From Sepioteuthis lessoniana (taxonomy: Eukaryota > Mollusca > Cephalopoda > Myopsida > Loliginidae), in contig OY757939.1 in the NCBI GenBank assembly GCA_963585895.1, positions 60,596,320 through 60,660,319 on the forward strand: a stretch of DNA of 64,000 nt, in the 5' to 3' direction. Below, piece after piece: positions 32,600-45,030 of the stretch (positions are counted from its first letter, which is position 1; each line of letters begins with the position of its first letter). The position numbers were made by a program, and so were the translations under genes. The notes beneath the pieces are model-generated. The model ran no database searches. It was not told the DNA's origin and saw nothing but the letters and a program-made list of their open reading frames with translations.

Positions 32600-33401
32600 G
32601 TTGATTAAAAACATTGAGATTTGGTACAAACTATGATTTGTCTTTTAACTTTGCAATATTTTTAAAGACTTTTGTAGTGTGCATGACAGTAACAGCACAA
32701 ACTATTCTTCATCAATAATTTTTTTCTACTTAACACAGTTCAAGATGAATTTTAGTAGGTCCTTGTTTGGATGGTTTTAAAAGGTTCATTGTCTAGTAGT
32801 TTTGGCACAACTTGTGGGGGGGGGCTTTTGGGGGAGGAAGAATGATTATTAGAGACTGGATCCAAGCTGTTGTCCATTTTCTTGTCTGTCAGATCTTGTT
32901 GCAGATAGTGGTATCACTATTTTCTCAGGAAAGTCATGGGCCTGGTTGAACTTCAGGACTATGGTAAGGGACAGGTTATATGGTATATGGAATTCCAGCT
33001 GTGGTTGTCAACAGCTTGTAGATAGATGGGCTCTGTCAGGCCATCTTGCTCCTAATACACCCATTCTTTTACAAATTTAACTTTTTACACTAGTCAATAT
33101 CTAGCTATAAAAAAAAGAAGTAACATGAAAATGAAGCCATAGCTAAAAACTAACTGTTCCAAGTATCTGATACTATAAACAATATATAACTGTACCTTTG
33201 GAATACATTCATAATTATTCCACAAATTTAAACAATAAATAACATTTGAGATAAATTAATTTCTATTTCAAAATTTGTTAAATTAATGCCGGTATAAATC
33301 TAACAAAAATAAATAAAAAATAACCTTGCAATAACAAAAATAAAGTTGAAAATTCAATTTTTTTTGTAGGTAAATATATTTATCAAATTTTTGAAAACTT
33401 T

Positions 33402-33441
<40 letters not shown>

Positions 33442-33710
33442 TTCAATTTACAATAAGGTTAACATTGCCGGTTTGATAGGTTAAAGTTGATAACACTATT
33501 ACACTTGAAAATTATTATAAAAGATCACAAAACAATAGCTGCTTTAAAAAGATAGATTAAAAAATAAAAATAAACAACTGAAAATGAATGATAAAATAGT
33601 TATTATTTTCTAAGCTTTTTTTTTTCAATTTTATAAGAGGTTTTTACTGTAAAATATACAAATTAACTAACCCCATTAGAAAGAGGAATAAAATCACTAG
33701 TTATGTCAAG
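32600..33710. other. AT-rich sequence with (CA)n tract
   Basis: (CA)17 lies at 33405-33439. No gene seen. Confidence 0.45.
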
Positions 33711-33714
33711 TTAT

Positions 33715-33925
33715 AAAACTAATTCTCATCAAGCTTTTTTCCATGTATTTAATAAGGATGCAGGTGGTGCAACTATACAGTAGTATTTACAGAGGCACAG
33801 CTGTTTTATTTTATTAGAGAGATCAGATTTCCATATGGTTTATAACAGTCTAGGCCTTTGCTTGGCTTATGTTGACATCGCTTTTAGCAGATGAGATATT
33901 GCTACCAAAGTATATGAACTAGTCT
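33715..33925 (-). pseudogene. RTE-like LINE thumb fragment
   Basis: The minus strand reproduces the GGATGCAGGTGGTGCAACTA (plus) region and the AGAGATCAGATTTCCATATG (plus) region of the RTE C-terminal block seen at 30405 and 36180. Only scraps of frame remain. Confidence 0.55.
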
Positions 33926-33954
33926 ACTACTGAATTGTTAGTGACATGGGAGAT

Positions 33955-34115
33955 AAGATGAACAAAACATGCTGGGCTCTGCTCAAGAAGTAAGAACCAA
34001 CATTTTCTAATGGACTCCTACACATGGATGCAACAGTAGTGGCCAATGACCAGCTCTGTAGACACTGGATACCATCTAGAAGATCTTCCAGAAGTGATGG
34101 ATGATAGAGATGGAT
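33955..34115 (+). pseudogene. RTE-like LINE C-terminal scrap, plus strand
   Basis: CTAATGGACTCCTACACATG and AACAGTAGTGGCCAATGACC align with the reverse of 14360-14440. It faces the neighbouring fragment in the opposite orientation. Confidence 0.5.
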
Positions 34116-34119
34116 GGCA

Positions 34120-35695
34120 AGAGAGTCAATGAACTTCATGCAGTTTCCATGACTTGATGGTGATATAACAAGTCACCCAGAAATATTCTAACTCCCTTGA
34201 AATAAGAATAATACATATATAATTAATGGTATTTCTCATCATGGTAGGCGTTTTTTTAATATTACTCCTCAAACTAAAAATTTACTCAAGGCAGATTTCA
34301 AATACCAACCAGTTGGATTTTTTGCAAATAGAGTAAAATAGTTTTGAAACAAATCATCTAATCAGATCAAAAACAAGAATATTGTAAAACATTTTGATAT
34401 TGAAATAAATGATTTTAGAAATAATGGCAAGAAAAAGAAATCAAGAGAATATTTTTGGGAATTGTCACATGTATTGCTTAACAGAATTTGAGCTGCATAT
34501 TGAGATTGTATTTATATTTTTTGTAAGTTCTGTGCAAATATTTTTTCAAGGTTGATGTAAGAAGATAGTAAAATGAGGATATATCCAACGAGGCATCACA
34601 AATAAATATGAAATAAAAAAAAAAAAAAAAGATAAAATCCATTAATAATTCTTATCAGAACATTTTCATTGCACTAAGAGTGGTTAAAAAGGTATACCCT
34701 CATGTCTGCTGTAAAAACTTAGAGATTTAGGATTTTTTTGTGCTATTTTTGCCGGAATCTACATAAAGAAAGAAAAAAGTAGTCCTGTGTTGAATTTTGC
34801 ATCTTATAGAAATATCCCATCTCTATAGCTAAATTTAAAGGCAGTTACATAAATAAATCTTTTATTTACACATATGGATAAATATCCAAACACCCTTGAA
34901 ACCTGAATGTTACCCCCTCACCCCCCCAAAAAAAAGTAAATAAATAAATAAAAACAAAGATAAAAACCTTCCAACCAAGAATGTTGTCTAGACTTTCAGG
35001 AACCCACTATATTTTGATTTTCCATTGCCTAATTGGTAATACAGATGGAGATTAGACTTTTCAGTTCTTCCTTCCAAATTTCACTCAGAGGCCATCTTGT
35101 TTTTTCAACCGATTTCATAAACAAACAAAAAACTTGTTGGTCTAACAAATTAAACAGCAATTTGAAAAATAAGATAATTATTTGTAGATGCTAACATCCT
35201 GAGTCTGTAACAAACAGAAGTTAAAGTTGGATTTTTCCATAATGTTTGCATGACTTACTTCTTGAGAAATTTATATATATTTTAGTTGCTTGAACTCAAG
35301 AAAGTGGGTTGACTGAACTTTCAAACAAAATTTACAAGAGGAAAAACATAATGTGCGATGACCGTTTTATAGTTTAAAACTAATCTCCTAATTGCAATAA
35401 AAATATTTTCACTATTATTTTTATCTTTAATTTTTATTCATCTCCTAATTTCTTTTTATCACAACTCACAAGAGTTGTTATTTAAAATTAACAGTTTGGT
35501 ACAAGGCCAGAAATATGGGTCACCCAATGTGGATCTCAATAGTCTTCTCACTAACCATTACATCTTAAATCAATATATTCTTCAGTATCAATATTATTTT
35601 ATAACTGGCTTTACTCTCTACTGACCTTGTGTCAAATTTGCCAAATTATCATCAAATCAGGTTGATTTGAAAGATTCCCTTAATTCTTTCTCACC
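34120..35695. other. AT-rich sequence, no feature recognised
   Basis: Oligo-A runs near 34616 and 34930. No gene, SINE or K copy seen. Confidence 0.45.
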
Positions 35696-35699
35696 CTCC

Positions 35700-36285
35700 G
35701 TTCCTATCAGACATTACTTTTGGAAGGTCCTCTAGACGCGGTTCAGTGTCTGTACAGTGCTAATAAATGTAAGTTTTTGCAGGTCAGCTAACACTGGTGT
35801 CTCCATGTGTAGAAGACCATAGAACGTCACTGATGTGTTCGTGTACTTCTCAATCAGTGACCAGCATATCATGTTCAACTTACGTGAATGGTTTGCGAGA
35901 TAAGAAAGAAGTGGCCATATAACTGCTGTTTTTTTTAGGGTGCTGCTTTAAGGACATGTTCAAAACAGCACATAGCACCTTTGTGTTGTTTCATTAAACT
36001 CCAAGTTTGTCCATGTGTAGAAGACCATAGAACGTCACTTATGTGTTCATATAGTTCTCACATCATGTTCAACTTATGTGAATGGTTCGCGAGATAAATG
36101 TAAGTTTTTGCAGGTCAGCTAACACTGGTGTGTCCATGTGTAGAAGACCATAGAACATTTCATTAAAGTCCAAGTAGTACAATCATGTTGTAGTACCTAC
36201 AAGGTCACAGCTCGGAAGAATTCCAGTTTTATTTTAACAGAGAGATCAGATTTTTACATGATAACCTGTCAACAACAGTTGATGG
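35700..36285 (-). pseudogene. RTE-like LINE fragment with internal duplications
   Basis: A C-terminal RTE region on minus. TAAATGTAAGTTTTTGCAGG and CCATGTGTAGAAGACCATAG occur at about 35764-35823, in part at 36009-36029 and again at 36094-36154. GAATGGTTTGCGAGATAA also recurs, so the fragment is partly triplicated. Confidence 0.65.
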
Positions 36286-36287
36286 TG

Positions 36288-36402
36288 CCTTGTATGGTAT
36301 AATGGTTAAAAAGCTAAGCTAACAGACCATTTTAAATGAGTTTGATTCTCACTGGAGGGCTTCATATTTCTAACTTTGGGCTAAACTAAATAAATGACAA
36401 CT
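36288..36402 (+). mobile_element. SINE C (tRNA-derived)
   Basis: Head GTGCCTTGTATGGTATAATG (A box), B box GAGTTTGATTCTCACTGG, tail TTTGGGCTAAACTAAATAAA. Confidence 0.65.
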
Positions 36403-36894
36403 TTCTGGTGCGATACATTATTATTACTACTACAATTACTACTTGTTTAATCACTGCCATTAAACTCAATATCAAGTTACTCCTTATATTATTTACAAAT
36501 AAGGGGAAACAACTTTGTAATTAGCAGTTAAACACTTAAATAATTATACTGTTAAAATAGAAATGTCATTATTTCATACAGCAAAGTAATCTTTTCATTT
36601 TTCCTCTTTTAAATGGTATTGATTTTCTTTCTAGATTTTAATTACAAAAATATCTAAATTATATTATTTAGTGTATTATACTCTTACCTTGAAGCTTTCA
36701 AGATATTAGAGTGTAAACTTTTCAAAACTTTAAGACTTTATTTTAGTCTAATATATAGTAATTTAAATTTAAAATTCTACACCTAGAATTATCTCCCTTT
36801 GTCAGACATACAGAAATCAGATCCTTATCGAGTTCAAGTGTGAACACTGACAACACATAAGTTTCAAATTGTACTGTAAATTGTTTTATAGTTA

Positions 36895-37032
36895 CAAGTG
36901 CCTAGTCTATCCTACTCTTTATCCATAACTACAAGAGAGGGATTTATGATTTTCTGAAGGGTATTAATGTACAACCTCATCCAGAACTTGAATCCATTTT
37001 GTATGGCAATAATAGTTATGTCACCAATTCTT
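36895..37032 (-). mobile_element. SINE A fragment
   Basis: Reverse SINE A landmarks: GTCTATCCTACTCTTTATCC, TCTGAAGGGTATTAATG and CATCCAGAACTTGAATCC. Confidence 0.6.
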
Positions 37033-37168
37033 GTATTCGTCAAGACCAAAGATGACCAAAAGAATATAGCCAATCATGTTTTGCATATATATCATCTGAA
37101 GAGACAAAGATTATATTTTTCTCCAAAATAAATTTATAATGACAATTTAACTGCGGTTGCATTTCTTT

Positions 37169-37171
<3 letters not shown>

Positions 37172-37260
<89 letters not shown>
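37172..37260. repeat. (TA)36(CA)8 microsatellite
   Basis: The longest uninterrupted TA tract in the window, passing into CA. Confidence 0.95.
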
Positions 37261-37322
37261 AACCCCCTCTACATGAGCAGGATATGATAGAAGGTCAATT
37301 TTTTTTTTTTTAACAGAGTTTA

Positions 37323-37572
37323 AGTAAAAAGTAAAGTTGGTGACCTTAGTCAAGGGTGACTAGAAGGCTCCCTTTTCAATAGCAACTAGACCGATGTATT
37401 GGGGAGAGCTCTACTCCATTCCCTAGATTACTCCACTTTACCCTTGATCCTTACCTTATAATGCTTAGTGTTAAGTACCATTTTTTGAGTCTTTGTTATG
37501 ATTGGAACTGGGATTGAACCCCGATCTTCTGGACCATTAGCAAACACTACTCATTAAGCCAATCCCAGTGAG
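37323..37572 (-). mobile_element. SINE B, near full length
   Basis: 3' end AAGTAAAGTTGGTGACCTTA (plus) to head ACCATTAGCAAACACTACTC, ATTAAGCCAATCCCAG. B box as GGGATTGAACCCC on plus. Confidence 0.8.
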
Positions 37573-37574
37573 CC

Positions 37575-37735
37575 CAAGTATTTAGCCATAGCTAAAGGGA
37601 AAATAGTTGGATGCACACCTTTCCCAAGGGTATTAGCACTGTGTGAAATGCAAATAGCCTAATTCAAGAATTGAACTCTAGTCGTCTTATCCAATTCCTA
37701 CAATAATAACTATTACACCACTTGTGCTCCAAATT
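37575..37735 (-). mobile_element. SINE A, 5' half
   Basis: Reverse SINE A from CATAGCTAAAGGG through CTTTCCCAAGGGTATTAGCA to the head TAATAACTATTACACCACTT, GTGCTCC. It lies directly beside SINE B. Confidence 0.7.
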
Positions 37736-37739
37736 ATGT

Positions 37740-38875
37740 CAAAATCACAAACAAGTGATAAGCAGTTATTTAAAAAGAATAAATAAAATGAAATACATCT
37801 TTTTAAGCACAACCATGACAAGTAAAATCTGTAACTATGTTGTTGTCAGCAACTGAACATTGGTTCCTCAGACTTTCAAGTCATGACCATCAGATAAATC
37901 ATATCAGATAACTCAAACACTGTCAAAGACTTTTCCAGACACAATATACTGTTTTCCTGGCACCAAACAGGTTTGTTTTGAGATGCTAATTTATTTATTT
38001 ATTTTTATTTTTTGAGTGAAACAGTCATGGGAAAGCAAGAAAATAAATTAAAACAAGTTGAAATGAAGAAAAATAAAATAAAAAGAACATCAAAAGGAAA
38101 ACTAGAAAAAAAAAAATAAAACAAAACATTTGAAATATATTTGTTAAATTAAAAGAAAAAAAAATGAATCCATAACAAGAAATAATTCAAGGATTAAAAA
38201 ATATAAACAATGTCTTGTGTTTTTATCAGCTTTTCAATGGCAAATGCATTAATTACAAATGTGGATGTTACCATATGTTAAAAAATGTATAAAGCATGAC
38301 AAAAAATAGAGATTAAGTTTGCATATACACAAAAACACACACACATTATATATATATATTACACAAGAGAGAGAAAGAAAGACCCCCCCCTATGTAGATA
38401 CATAAATATGTTGACATACACACACAAGCAGAAGAACCCAGCATTTCCCAGGATCAAAACAGAAGTCTTATCTTATTAATTTTCATCCAAAATATACCAG
38501 TCTACAAGCAAGTGTGAGGGATGATACTGCAGATGGCCATTTGTATTTGGTTCCTGGACAAATTAGATTTTCCTGATCAATTTTAATTTAAAATATTCCA
38601 AGCACCCCAGAGCAAAAGAGGCACTCCCCTCTAACAAATACCATTAAAACAATCCTTGAGGCAAAAGTATAATATTGTCCTTTTCTTTCATTGCAAGAAA
38701 CCCACAAACGCATCTATAATTTGATTCCCATGTTTATTAATGGATTAAAAATTCAGGCCAGTCATCTCCATGAGTTTCCAAACCATCTCTCAAAGGAGGA
38801 AGGTCTTACCATCTTCTGAAAGTCTATTGGAACCCCTTTTAAAATAATTCAAAATTGACTTAGAAAAAGATGGTA
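37740..38875. other. AT-rich sequence, no feature recognised
   Basis: A-rich stretches (38030-38200), short (AC)n near 38334. No gene or recognised repeat. Confidence 0.45.
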
Positions 38876-38879
38876 TGAT

Positions 38880-39245
38880 TTGGTTGGTTTTACAGCATAT
38901 CAAACAAACCCTTGCCTAGTTGTTTTATACTGAAATCAGTTTTTTTTCAAGCAGTTATAGCATTTTAAGTAACTAATAATCACTTGTAAACAACTGTAGC
39001 TTCATGTAACTATTCTAGATGCAAATAATTTATACGAGTTCAAATATATATTCCTATTTGATAATAATCATAATCTGTTTGCACAAAATTATCTGATTTC
39101 AAGTATGATTTTCAAGGTTTGAGTGGATCTGAAAATATTGACAATGAAGGAATGATTTAATGCAAACCAGAATTGGAGCCCCACCACCAAATTTCTGTTA
39201 TTAGTTGAAAACATATCTTTGACCATTAGAACTTGAATCGTCAGT
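38880..39245 (-). mobile_element. K-family (KB) copy, 5' part degraded
   Basis: Tail TTTTACAGCATATCAAACAA at left, CTTCATGTAACTATTC-type middle, and a scrap of core (TGACAATGAAGGAATGAT) near 39140. Confidence 0.5.
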
Positions 39246-39426
39246 ATTAATAGCACTACCTAAAAGTACATATTTCAGCCAGAGAATCCCTCTTTCTGCA
39301 TCACTACTGCCTAGCAACAAACAAATTTAGTCTGTTAAATAACAGAATATTTTACATTTTCAGGGATTTTTCAGCCAGGAGTCCAGGATAGGGGTCCCAT
39401 GGGTGTAGGACACTCAGGGTTCTAAA

Positions 39427-39464
<38 letters not shown>

Positions 39465-39551
39465 AAATATTTTTAGCCTTCAAATGATTATTTTATAGAG
39501 ATTTTTAAGATTAAACGAAGCAGTGATTGCTTGATTTAAAAATTATCATTG

Positions 39552-39928
39552 GCCTGTCAGCAGAGCTTAAAATATATTGGCTATATCCCCTGCATAGGAA
39601 TAAGACTGTTCCTACCAAAAAAGAGGATGTCCTGGATATGACACTAGACTGCATCTAGAGTTGAGGTACCAGTTCTAGAGTGTAGAGTACTCATTGCCAT
39701 TACTCCCAGGTCAAATCTTACTCAGAGCAGTTGTACCTCTGAGGGTTTCATGTATGGGTCAAATTAATATTTGTAAATTATTTGTATTTAATAAGAATAC
39801 TTGATATCATATAACCATGTTAAAAATCAAAACTACACAAAAATGTACACACAAATATACAATGTATTTCATTCCTTAATCTTTAAAATAACTCAATGGG
39901 TTGACATGCTATTAAAATCATTCCATAA
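39552..39928 (+). mobile_element. K-family (KB) element
   Basis: 5' end GGCCTGTCAGCAGAGCTTAA, core TGTCCTGGATATGACACTAG, TCATTGCCATTACTCCCAGG, tail ATAACTCAATGGGTTGACAT and GCTATTAAAATC. Confidence 0.7.
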
Positions 39929-39999
39929 ATTTTTCCTTTTAAAATACAAGAAATCAAAATCCAATAATTATTAGTCTTATATAATGGAAGCAATATTTA

Positions 40000-40880
40000 A
40001 CTTCTTTAAGAATCAGCAAATTAAAAAAAAAAACTACAAATAAGAAAAATTATTTGAAAATTCTGTATATAATTTTTCTTCCGGTACAAAAGACCATTCA
40101 AAAAGTTCTAAGCCTGAACAACATTGTAGATTTATCACATTCATTTCACCTGTGTATGAATCTCACCTGCACAGAAATTAAGATATAAAACTAGAAAAAA
40201 TAATTCTGATTTTTAAGAAATAGTAGTATGCAGCTTCAATTAAAAGAAAAAAAAGAAAATGTTCAGCTATTGCTCTTTCTGGGTGTGATATAAGTGAGGG
40301 TTTTGTAAAAGGGTGTTTTGTTCAAACACGAGTGGTACTGAAATATTCCAACTATGAAGTATATCTTAAGAGCATTTTGACTCGTGAAAAAGAAAAACAA
40401 AAAATTAAGTAAAATAGATCAAACAAAAAACGAAAAAAAAGAAAAAAAGAGATAAAATAACTTTTTAAAAATTTACTATTGTTTCTATTCAAATTTTGGC
40501 GATTTCAGCTTTTATTTCATGGTGAAATTGTAAACTGAAATTAAAGATGTCCCATTGTAATTAACCCAAGTCAAGTGACCCTTACTGGGGCTATTGGTCA
40601 CTGTCAGAAACAAGATTGTCATATGCTGTTAGGTTAAAAGTCATGAAGCATCAATTGACAAAAACAAGAAAAAAGAAATAAAATCACTTACAAGGTAGAC
40701 ATAAAATCTTTGCAAAAATTTGGCCATTGCTGATACTAGTATCTATAATACTAAAGAAAGACACAACTGATAGAGACTAAGAGGAGAAATATGCTGATGG
40801 GAGCTGGTCTGAGATAAAGTACTGATAAAAGCCTAAGGTATATCATTTAACAATCTCATTTTTGATTTCCTATCAGCTAC
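40000..40880. other. AT-rich sequence, no feature recognised
   Basis: A-rich runs, for example near 40380-40450. No gene seen. Confidence 0.45.
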
Positions 40881-40885
40881 ATGTA

Positions 40886-41700
40886 TGAGGATCATTAAAT
40901 AAGTTTTCAGACTTTTTTTTTCGTATGGGCACTTTTATTGATAGTACACACATGAAAATCTAGTCCCTTTCGAAGTAATCTCCTCTGGCTGCAATGCACT
41001 TGTACTGTTCCAACAACTTCTGGAAGGCCCCATGGAAGTCCGCTTGTATGAGTATGTCACCAAAAGTCACAGGAAGCAAGGTCTGGACTATAGGGAGGCT
41101 GAGGAACTGTCTTGATGCCCATTTTGGTCAAATAGTCTGTGACAAGGATGGAGTTGTGGACTGGTGCATTGTCCTGCTGGAAATGCCACTGACCCAATTT
41201 GAACAATGCTGGCCTCTTCTGACAGAATCTCTTCCTGAACTCCCTTAAAACCTCAACATAGTAACCCTAACCCTTTGGCCAATCAACTCTGGTATATTGA
41301 CTTCCTTACTCCTCCCACATCTCTCATCATCCCTCACAGACTCCCTGCATTCCTTGAATCTCTTATGCTACTCAAAAACTGATGCTAGATTCATGCAAGA
41401 TTGTCGAAAAGCAGTCTGAAGTTTCCATACGTTTCTGTGGTATTTTTTCCACGTTTAAAACAGAATTTTATTGCATATCATTCTTAAATTTCGTCATGTT
41501 CAGATTGCATTTTTGAAATTCACCAGCTGTGACAATCAGGCTTTAGTAAGGTGTATTCCAATTGCTGCTGTAGCTGTTTATTTGAAGCTGAAATCATAAA
41601 AATTGGTCAATCATGTCATAAGATGTATAGCAATAACAGACTGAATTTTCAAGAGTCTACAACCATTTCAAAAGTCTCGAAACTTATTCAATGCTCCACA
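40886..41700 (-). mobile_element. Mariner-like element, internally deleted (copy 2)
   Basis: About 815 bp between imperfect inverted ends (TGAGGATCATTAAATAAGTT at left; the reverse of ...AACTTATTCAATGCTCCACA at right), with TA at 40884-40885 and 41701-41702. The minus strand keeps the same N- and C-terminal transposase scraps as copy 1 and the same internal junction (CATAGTAACCCTAACCCTTT). It has an extra deletion of about 85 bp in the C-terminal part, after 41053. Confidence 0.85.
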
Positions 41701-41778
41701 TATATGTTCTATCTCCAATTTTGAGCACTGGGTCAAGGGCACTGCGTGACTTGGGATTCTAACTTAGATATACAAAAG

Positions 41779-41945
41779 AGTTGGTTGGTTTTACAGGATG
41801 GGTTATTTAATGCTGAACTTTTTTCTTTTCTTCAAGCAGTTATATATACTTTCAAGTAACTTATGGTAATTATCATTAGTAAACGATTATAGCTTTAAGT
41901 AACAATTCTTAGTGCTAATAATTCATATTCAATCACTCTATATTG
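41779..41945 (-). repeat. KB tail and middle fragment
   Basis: GGTTGGTTTTACAGGATGGG, TTATTTAATGCTGAAC and TTTCAAGTAACTTATGG resemble KB copies. No core remains. Confidence 0.45.
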
Positions 41946-42078
41946 GAGCATATAAATCAATCAAGATTTTAGCTCAAAATTCCAGGTTAAGCCTATACCT
42001 GCAGTAGAATTTGGCTCGCAAATTTATTGTAGGCTACTGGTAGAATATATGAAACATGTGAATCTTACAGAAATTATA

Positions 42079-42335
42079 TTTACCCAACCCTTCCGCTCGG
42101 TCAATTTTTTAAGCGAAGTTTAACAGGTTTGAGTTCAGAGTTTTCCTTCTCCTAGACTAGTTGCCTCACCAAGGCTAAAGAACCTAGTCTGTCCTACTAT
42201 TTACCCATAGCTGGAGGGAGAATAATTGGATTCATACCTTTCTGAAGGGTATTAGTGTTATGTGAAATGCAATCAGTCTCGTCCAGGATTTGAACTCGTG
42301 TTGCCGTGTCCATTACACCACGGGCACCTCCACAA
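42079..42335 (-). mobile_element. SINE A, full length with 18-bp target duplication
   Basis: Complete on minus from GAGGTGCCCGTGGTGTAATG (A box) and B box GAGTTCAAATCCTGG to the end (GGTTGGGTAAAT). AATCTTACAGAAATTATA occurs at 42061-42078 and 42336-42353 with no mismatch, so this copy is probably young. Confidence 0.92.
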
Positions 42336-42679
42336 AATCTTACAGAAATTATAGTCGCATGAATTCACAATCTATTGCACTATCATGAAATTGCGCATAT
42401 AAACAACATAGATGCCTGAATGGCTGCTGTGGCACTCTGGTTAGAGTTTACAGTCATTGTATCAGCTGTTGGAAAGTGTTTGTAAGAGCATTAATATATA
42501 ATTTCTATTACAGTTTTATTATTTTATATTAATCTATGTTAAAAATGTTCATCAAACATGAGCTTAAGTAGTAAATGTTTGTGACAGTCCTCTGGAGTTA
42601 TAGTAAGTGGTGTATATCCATTGTTAGTACTGTTCCACTAGTTGACCACAGGGTGGTAAAAGTTTAGATTTTAGCCCTG

Positions 42680-43078
42680 CCATATAAATTGACCCCCAGT
42701 TTTGTAGATTTTTTTAAAAGGCATATGGTTTTGAATAACAATTCCTACTTAATGATTATAATTCATTTCTCATACAAACTTTGTTTCAATAGTAAAAAAT
42801 TACAACTTCAAGTATCTATTCTTACTATAGATAATTTGCACAGTTATATGGTTTCAAGTATTCCTATCTAATACTAATAATTTGTATACAGATCTATTTA
42901 CTACCCAAACAAAAGTAGACCTGGGAGAAATAACAATGAAGAGAAAACTCTACACTTCCCAGAACTCTAAAACGAGAGCCTCACCATTTAGGTTTCATAC
43001 CCAGGAACCTCCTTTTCATATAATTCTTATCCTCTGTAGAAGATTTCAGTCAGCATACTCTAAGGACAATGACAGAAA
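42680..43078 (-). mobile_element. K-family (KB) copy
   Basis: Middle units (ATGGTTTCAAGTATTCCTAT), core scraps AGACCTGGGAGAAATAACAA and CCTCACCATTTAGGTTTCAT, 5' end TCAGTCAGCATACTCTAAGG, on minus. Confidence 0.55.
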
Positions 43079-43095
43079 GAAAGAAAGAGAGAGAG

Positions 43096-43572
43096 ATGGT
43101 TTGGTTTGGTTTTATGGCAAATCAACCATTGTAGGTTATTTAATGCCAAATCCGGTTTATACATATATATGACTTGTAAATATAAGTCAAAGTTAAATAG
43201 TTCCAAGTATTGCTATGTATCACAAACAATTCAATTAAACATCAGTCATTTGTTTACACACAGTTAAATGATCAGTTTTATTTCAAACAATTCAATTTAG
43301 CATAAATCATTTGTTTGCTCTTAGTTTAAATGTCAAACACTTCTATTTGACCCATAGATTGGACCCTCTCAGGTATTACCACTCAGAGCAAGAGTGGATC
43401 TGGAAGTGATGACAATGAAGAGATACTCTGTATTTCCCAAAGCTCCAGCATTACTTGTGCTTCACCATCAGATGGTTTAGTGTCATATCCAGAATACTTA
43501 TTGGGGGCAGAGGTCTTACCGCTCTGCAGAGATGAAGCCTGTATTCTATAGTCCTGGCCGACTGAGCTGTAG
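43096..43572 (-). mobile_element. K-family element, near full length
   Basis: Tail GGTTTTATGGCAAATCAACC, array with TTCAAACAATTCAATTTAGC, core CCATAGATTGGACCCTCTCA, TCACCATCAGATGGTTTAGT, 5' end GTCCTGGCCGACTGAGCTGT. GAGAGAGAG sequence on both sides may be its target duplication. Confidence 0.85.
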
Positions 43573-43859
43573 AGAGAGAGAGTTTATACTGGTTTTAGTT
43601 TAGACTCATCAAAAACTACTTAAACCAAAAATAGGTGCTCCTTTACATATCCCCTCCCCACCCTTGGTTGTCTCTTTATAGGAACAATTCAACCTAGAGT
43701 GGCTATTTGGACTGAAGATAAAAGAAAAAAAAAAAAAAAAAAAAAATAGATGAAACTAACAGTCACCAAGCAGTGTTGATTTCTGTGCCCACACCGTTTA
43801 TATTTACATATGCTCTGTCCTTAATATTGAGCACTTTTACCCAATGAATAATGTAAACC

Positions 43860-44115
43860 TTATACACCAAAACTAAGGAGAGAGACAAGGAAAGGAGACA
43901 AAGAGGAGAAGTAAGGGAAGAAAAAGGAGAGAAACAAAGTTGGCCAAAGAAAAACGGATAGAGAGGTGAAAAGATAAGCGAGAGAGAGAAAAAGTGGACT
44001 AAAGAAAAAAGTGAGACAGGATAGGAAAAGAGAAATGAGGTTAGAAGAGAAAAAAGAAAAAGTTGAAGAAAAGAAAAAGAGAGTGAGGGAAAGAAAAAGA
44101 AAAAAAAAAAGAGAA
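43860..44115. repeat. Polypurine (GA-rich) tract
   Basis: About 250 bp that is almost all A and G on plus, with no single repeat unit. Such tracts can form triplex DNA; no function is claimed. Confidence 0.8.
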
Positions 44116-44164
44116 GGAAATTTGATTATCTACTCTTATTCCAATTATCAGTATATTTACTGAT

Positions 44165-44290
44165 ATAACAAAGTCAATTATTCCCCCAGCTATGGCTTAA
44201 ATAGTACCACTGTTGTTATTCTATAAGGATGGCTTTGGCATTAGATAATCCATGATGGTCAATATGCCATTAAATAAAAAAACAAACCAA
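44165..44290 (+). mobile_element. SINE D fragment with K-type 3' tail
   Basis: AGCTATGGCTTAAATAGTAC, CACTGTTGTTATTCTATAAG, then the K tail (GGATGGCTTTGGCATTAGAT, AATATGCCATTAAAT). The tRNA-like head is missing. Confidence 0.65.
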
Positions 44291-44299
44291 CCAAAGACA

Positions 44300-45000
44300 A
44301 TTATTGTCAATGTAAAATAATTTTTTTTTTTTTTTAATTGATGAAATCCTGAGATATGAAAATATATGAACAATCAAAGCCATTTCAAAAAATTTTGCAA
44401 ATCCTGAATGATTTTAAAAGACTTGTTTTGGCTCCAGACTGTTGCAAATAATTACTGATTGTGAATATTACAAACTATTGTAGATAATTCAAGTTGGTAG
44501 AGTCTCCTGGCTGAAGATGGAAAAAAAAAGGAAAAGAAAAGAAAACTTAAGTACAAAAACTTTTTATGTTTTGTTTATCTTGACTTATAACATTAGTAAG
44601 GAGATACTAGTGTATTCTTGTTCCTTCAAGACAGTGGACATCTTTATAATGAATAGTGTATTTAAGCTATATTAAAAGAAGGTCCAATTAAAATATTTCT
44701 ATACATACCAAAACTACAAACTTCTATTCATACATAGTTGTTCCTCTCAAACAGAAGACCCTTTTCTTTAAAAAATGATTCCTACAGATAATAGTCTACA
44801 CCAGCATAACTATTTACTAATCTACTGTATGTAAAACTGGTAGCCATACTACCAACAAATTCAATATTTTCTTGACATAACATGTAATAGTTCTATTTTG
44901 TTAGTCAGGCTTTTTTTTTCTTGTCATAAATGGTCAACTTTTTCTTGTTATACAAGTTTTCCCTTGGTTTTTATATTTTGCACTTTTTACACATCCATCA
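44300..45000. other. AT-rich sequence, no feature recognised
   Basis: No gene or familiar repeat seen. Confidence 0.4.
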
Positions 45001-45030
45001 TTGATTTAACATCACTAATATCATCCCTCA

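Noticed and set aside
37040-37353. ORFs rich in YIYIYI
   Set aside because: They come from the (TA)n tract. The same holds at 10828, 51430 and 54070.
43860-44115. Coding region rich in K/E
   Set aside because: Pure polypurine composition with stops. No codon structure.
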